Below the pieces are notes generated by a model, which was not told the origin of the DNA, made no database searches, and saw only the letters and a list, made by a program, of their open reading frames with translations. Of a stretch of 64,000 bases of DNA, positions 62,400 to 64,000 are shown piece after piece. The position numbers and the translations under genes are program-made. Every line of letters begins with the position of its first letter. The stretch's first letter is position 1. This stretch comes from Xanthostigma xanthostigma (Eukaryota; Arthropoda; Insecta; Raphidioptera; Raphidiidae): contig OY754470.1 in NCBI GenBank assembly GCA_963575645.1, forward strand, positions 11,044,501-11,108,500, in the 5' to 3' direction.

Positions 62400-63340
62400 T
62401 GTCAAGTGTCTATAATCTACAATCTCTCTCTCTTTTCTGTTACATAAATATACTTTGATGTATGTTTCAAAAATAGCTTTAGTTTGGAATTGCATTAAAA
62501 ATTAAACAAAGAAAGTGTTTGAAAATGCTAGAACATTTTTAGATCCGTTTTTTTTTTAGAAATTTCCACTTTCTACTAGTTAAACAATCATCCCTTATGG
62601 AGAACATGGTGTAGAGTGAACCGGGATATAAAGGATTACCGCACTATTACCCACAGGACTCTCTTACTATCTCAGCTACAGTACAGCTGCTGCAATGCAA
62701 TAGTGTGGTCACCTCATTGTGGCTGGTGAAGAGATTGCTAACACCAAAACTGTTCAACCAGTCTACTCAATCTATGCTCTTTTAAGTAATGTAGATAGTG
62801 TTTAATTTTATGCACCTGTATGCATTTCTACGTTTTATTTTTTTAGTTCTCTGATGAGCAATTCATATACAATGCGTTCACTGAAAGTGATAACAGTGAA
62901 TAATTTGTGTATTCTATTAGATACAAATAAAAGTTTGAATAGTTTTTTGTTCGGGAATGGCCTCAAGAATCAAACTTCTTTGCAAATTTTTTCTTAATGA
63001 CATATCTGATTTTTAAAAATATTTTAAAAAATATTCGAATCAGATAAAATTTTTCTATACTGTTTTCATTTTCACACTCGGTAGGCATTTTTAAACATAC
63101 ATACCGAGTATCAACTTTATTGAAGTTTCTGTCATTTTAGCGACTATCAGCAAATTTCATTTACTCTTAAAAATTAAAAAAAAAAAACTCGGGTCGCAGT
63201 GCCATATCCTGCCGACAAAAAAATGTATTTGCTCTACTCATATGTGCGTTGTGGTTTTATTATTTGTTTTGTGCAAAAAGACAAATTTTACCCTTTTATT
63301 CATCTCTTAAATTGTTTTTAAATTTAAATATTTGATGTTG
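62400..63340. other. Intergenic stretch with one shared repeat
   Basis: ACTCGGGTCGCAGTGCC at 63188 matches the 3852 repeat. The rest has no recognised feature. Confidence 0.4.
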
Positions 63341-63349
63341 TTCAATTTG

Positions 63350-63900
63350 GCAATTATGTATGAAAATGTACAGTTAAAATCATTCATAAAAGGGGAATTC
63401 AAAGTTACATTAACAAATGTAATACACCATCTGAAAGTAGACATTTTAACGAAGAAAACCCCATACTACGATTTTAGAAAATCTGAAATTTTTACATTAC
63501 TTTTTTAGGTTGAATTTTTCGGTTTTTTGTTAATATTACATTGGCAAATTAATTTTTTTATTCGAAAAAATTACAGCTTATTTAGGACATAGAAAGGTAA
63601 GTCTCCTGAAAATTTCATGAAAAAAAAATCATTTTTGCAGGAGAAAAAATTAAAAACGAAAAACACGGCTTTTTTGATATTTCTCTGAATCTTTAAGGTT
63701 ATGTGAAAAAAATATATTCATAAAAGTTGTAGATCCTTTTAATAACTACAACATTTCCATACAACATTTTTCGATTGGAGGCCAACTTTCGCCGGAAATA
63801 ACAAAAAACCGCGTTTGACCTCTAAAACGAATTTTTGGTTTCTGTATTTCTTCCCTTCCTCATCATTCGTTTTCTGTTATTAATTTTGTCCTTGTTAAAA
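63350..63900 (+). repeat. AT-rich repeat shared with 59200-59880
   Basis: Diverged second copy; see GAAAGTAGACATTTTAACGA at about 63432 and CGCCGGAAATAACAAAAAAC at 63790. Confidence 0.45.
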
Positions 63901-64000
63901 GCTAACTTCACTGGCTTGTAGGTACAACATCTATACTAAATTATATACACACTTCAGTAAGTAATGCACTATTTGCAATCTAGGTATGGTGTCTTCAAAA

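Noticed and set aside
1-64000. CRISPR arrays, bacterial operons, riboswitches
   Set aside because: Spliced gene, AT-rich introns and eukaryotic transposons show nuclear animal DNA; tandem repeats here lack regular spacers.

Overview
The window looks like nuclear DNA from an insect. It is AT-rich, has short AT-rich introns with GT..AG ends and very long repeat-filled introns, and carries many transposon remnants (hAT, pogo-like, mariner-like, Harbinger-like, Helitron-like, LINE, Penelope-like). I cannot fix the order from sequence alone; nothing bacterial or organellar is present.

The left 35.4 kb holds one large minus-strand gene, which I reassembled from 19 exons (35441 down to 266). All 18 splice junctions have consistent phase. 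The joined coding length is 7602 nt, that is 2533 residues plus stop. The product is a mosaic type II membrane or secreted serine protease that I identify as Nudel (ndl), the apex protease of the insect dorso-ventral and eggshell cascade. Domain order: cytoplasmic tail, transmembrane helix, RSKR site, two Cys-hexad motifs, a Ser/Thr/Asn-rich stretch of about 900 residues with a Pro/Tyr-rich end, LDLa repeats, an SRCR-like exon, a complete trypsin-like domain (His1510, Asp1558, Ser1655, Asp1649 in the S1 pocket), then a second round of LDLa, S/T-rich linker, LDLa, SRCR-like exon and a degenerate trypsin domain (His to Gln2339, Ser to Trp2469, Asp2384 kept). A terminal mini-exon and an AATAAA signal (91-86, minus) suggest the gene ends inside the window.

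The introns are packed with inverted-repeat (foldback) elements, several with other elements nested inside them: 339-1097, 1575-2082, 2110-5100, 5619-6425, 8359-8868, 19960-21125 with a hAT inside, 21716-21927, 22740-23110, 27458-27851, 30075-31320 with a Helitron inside, 32124-32830 and 34652-34898.

The right part (35.5-64 kb) lies upstream of nudel. I see no host gene there. It holds further foldbacks (35700-36480, 39545-40320, 56558-56805), a dispersed repeat of roughly 600-800 bp called R1 here (about ten copies across the window), a dispersed element of about 214 bp called R2 here (six copies), a tRNA-Lys-like pseudogene, a LINE reverse-transcriptase tail, a mariner-like relic, two Harbinger-type mini elements, and hAT elements with 8-bp target duplications. 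One GC-richer patch (57100-57420) is the only candidate host regulatory region noticed.
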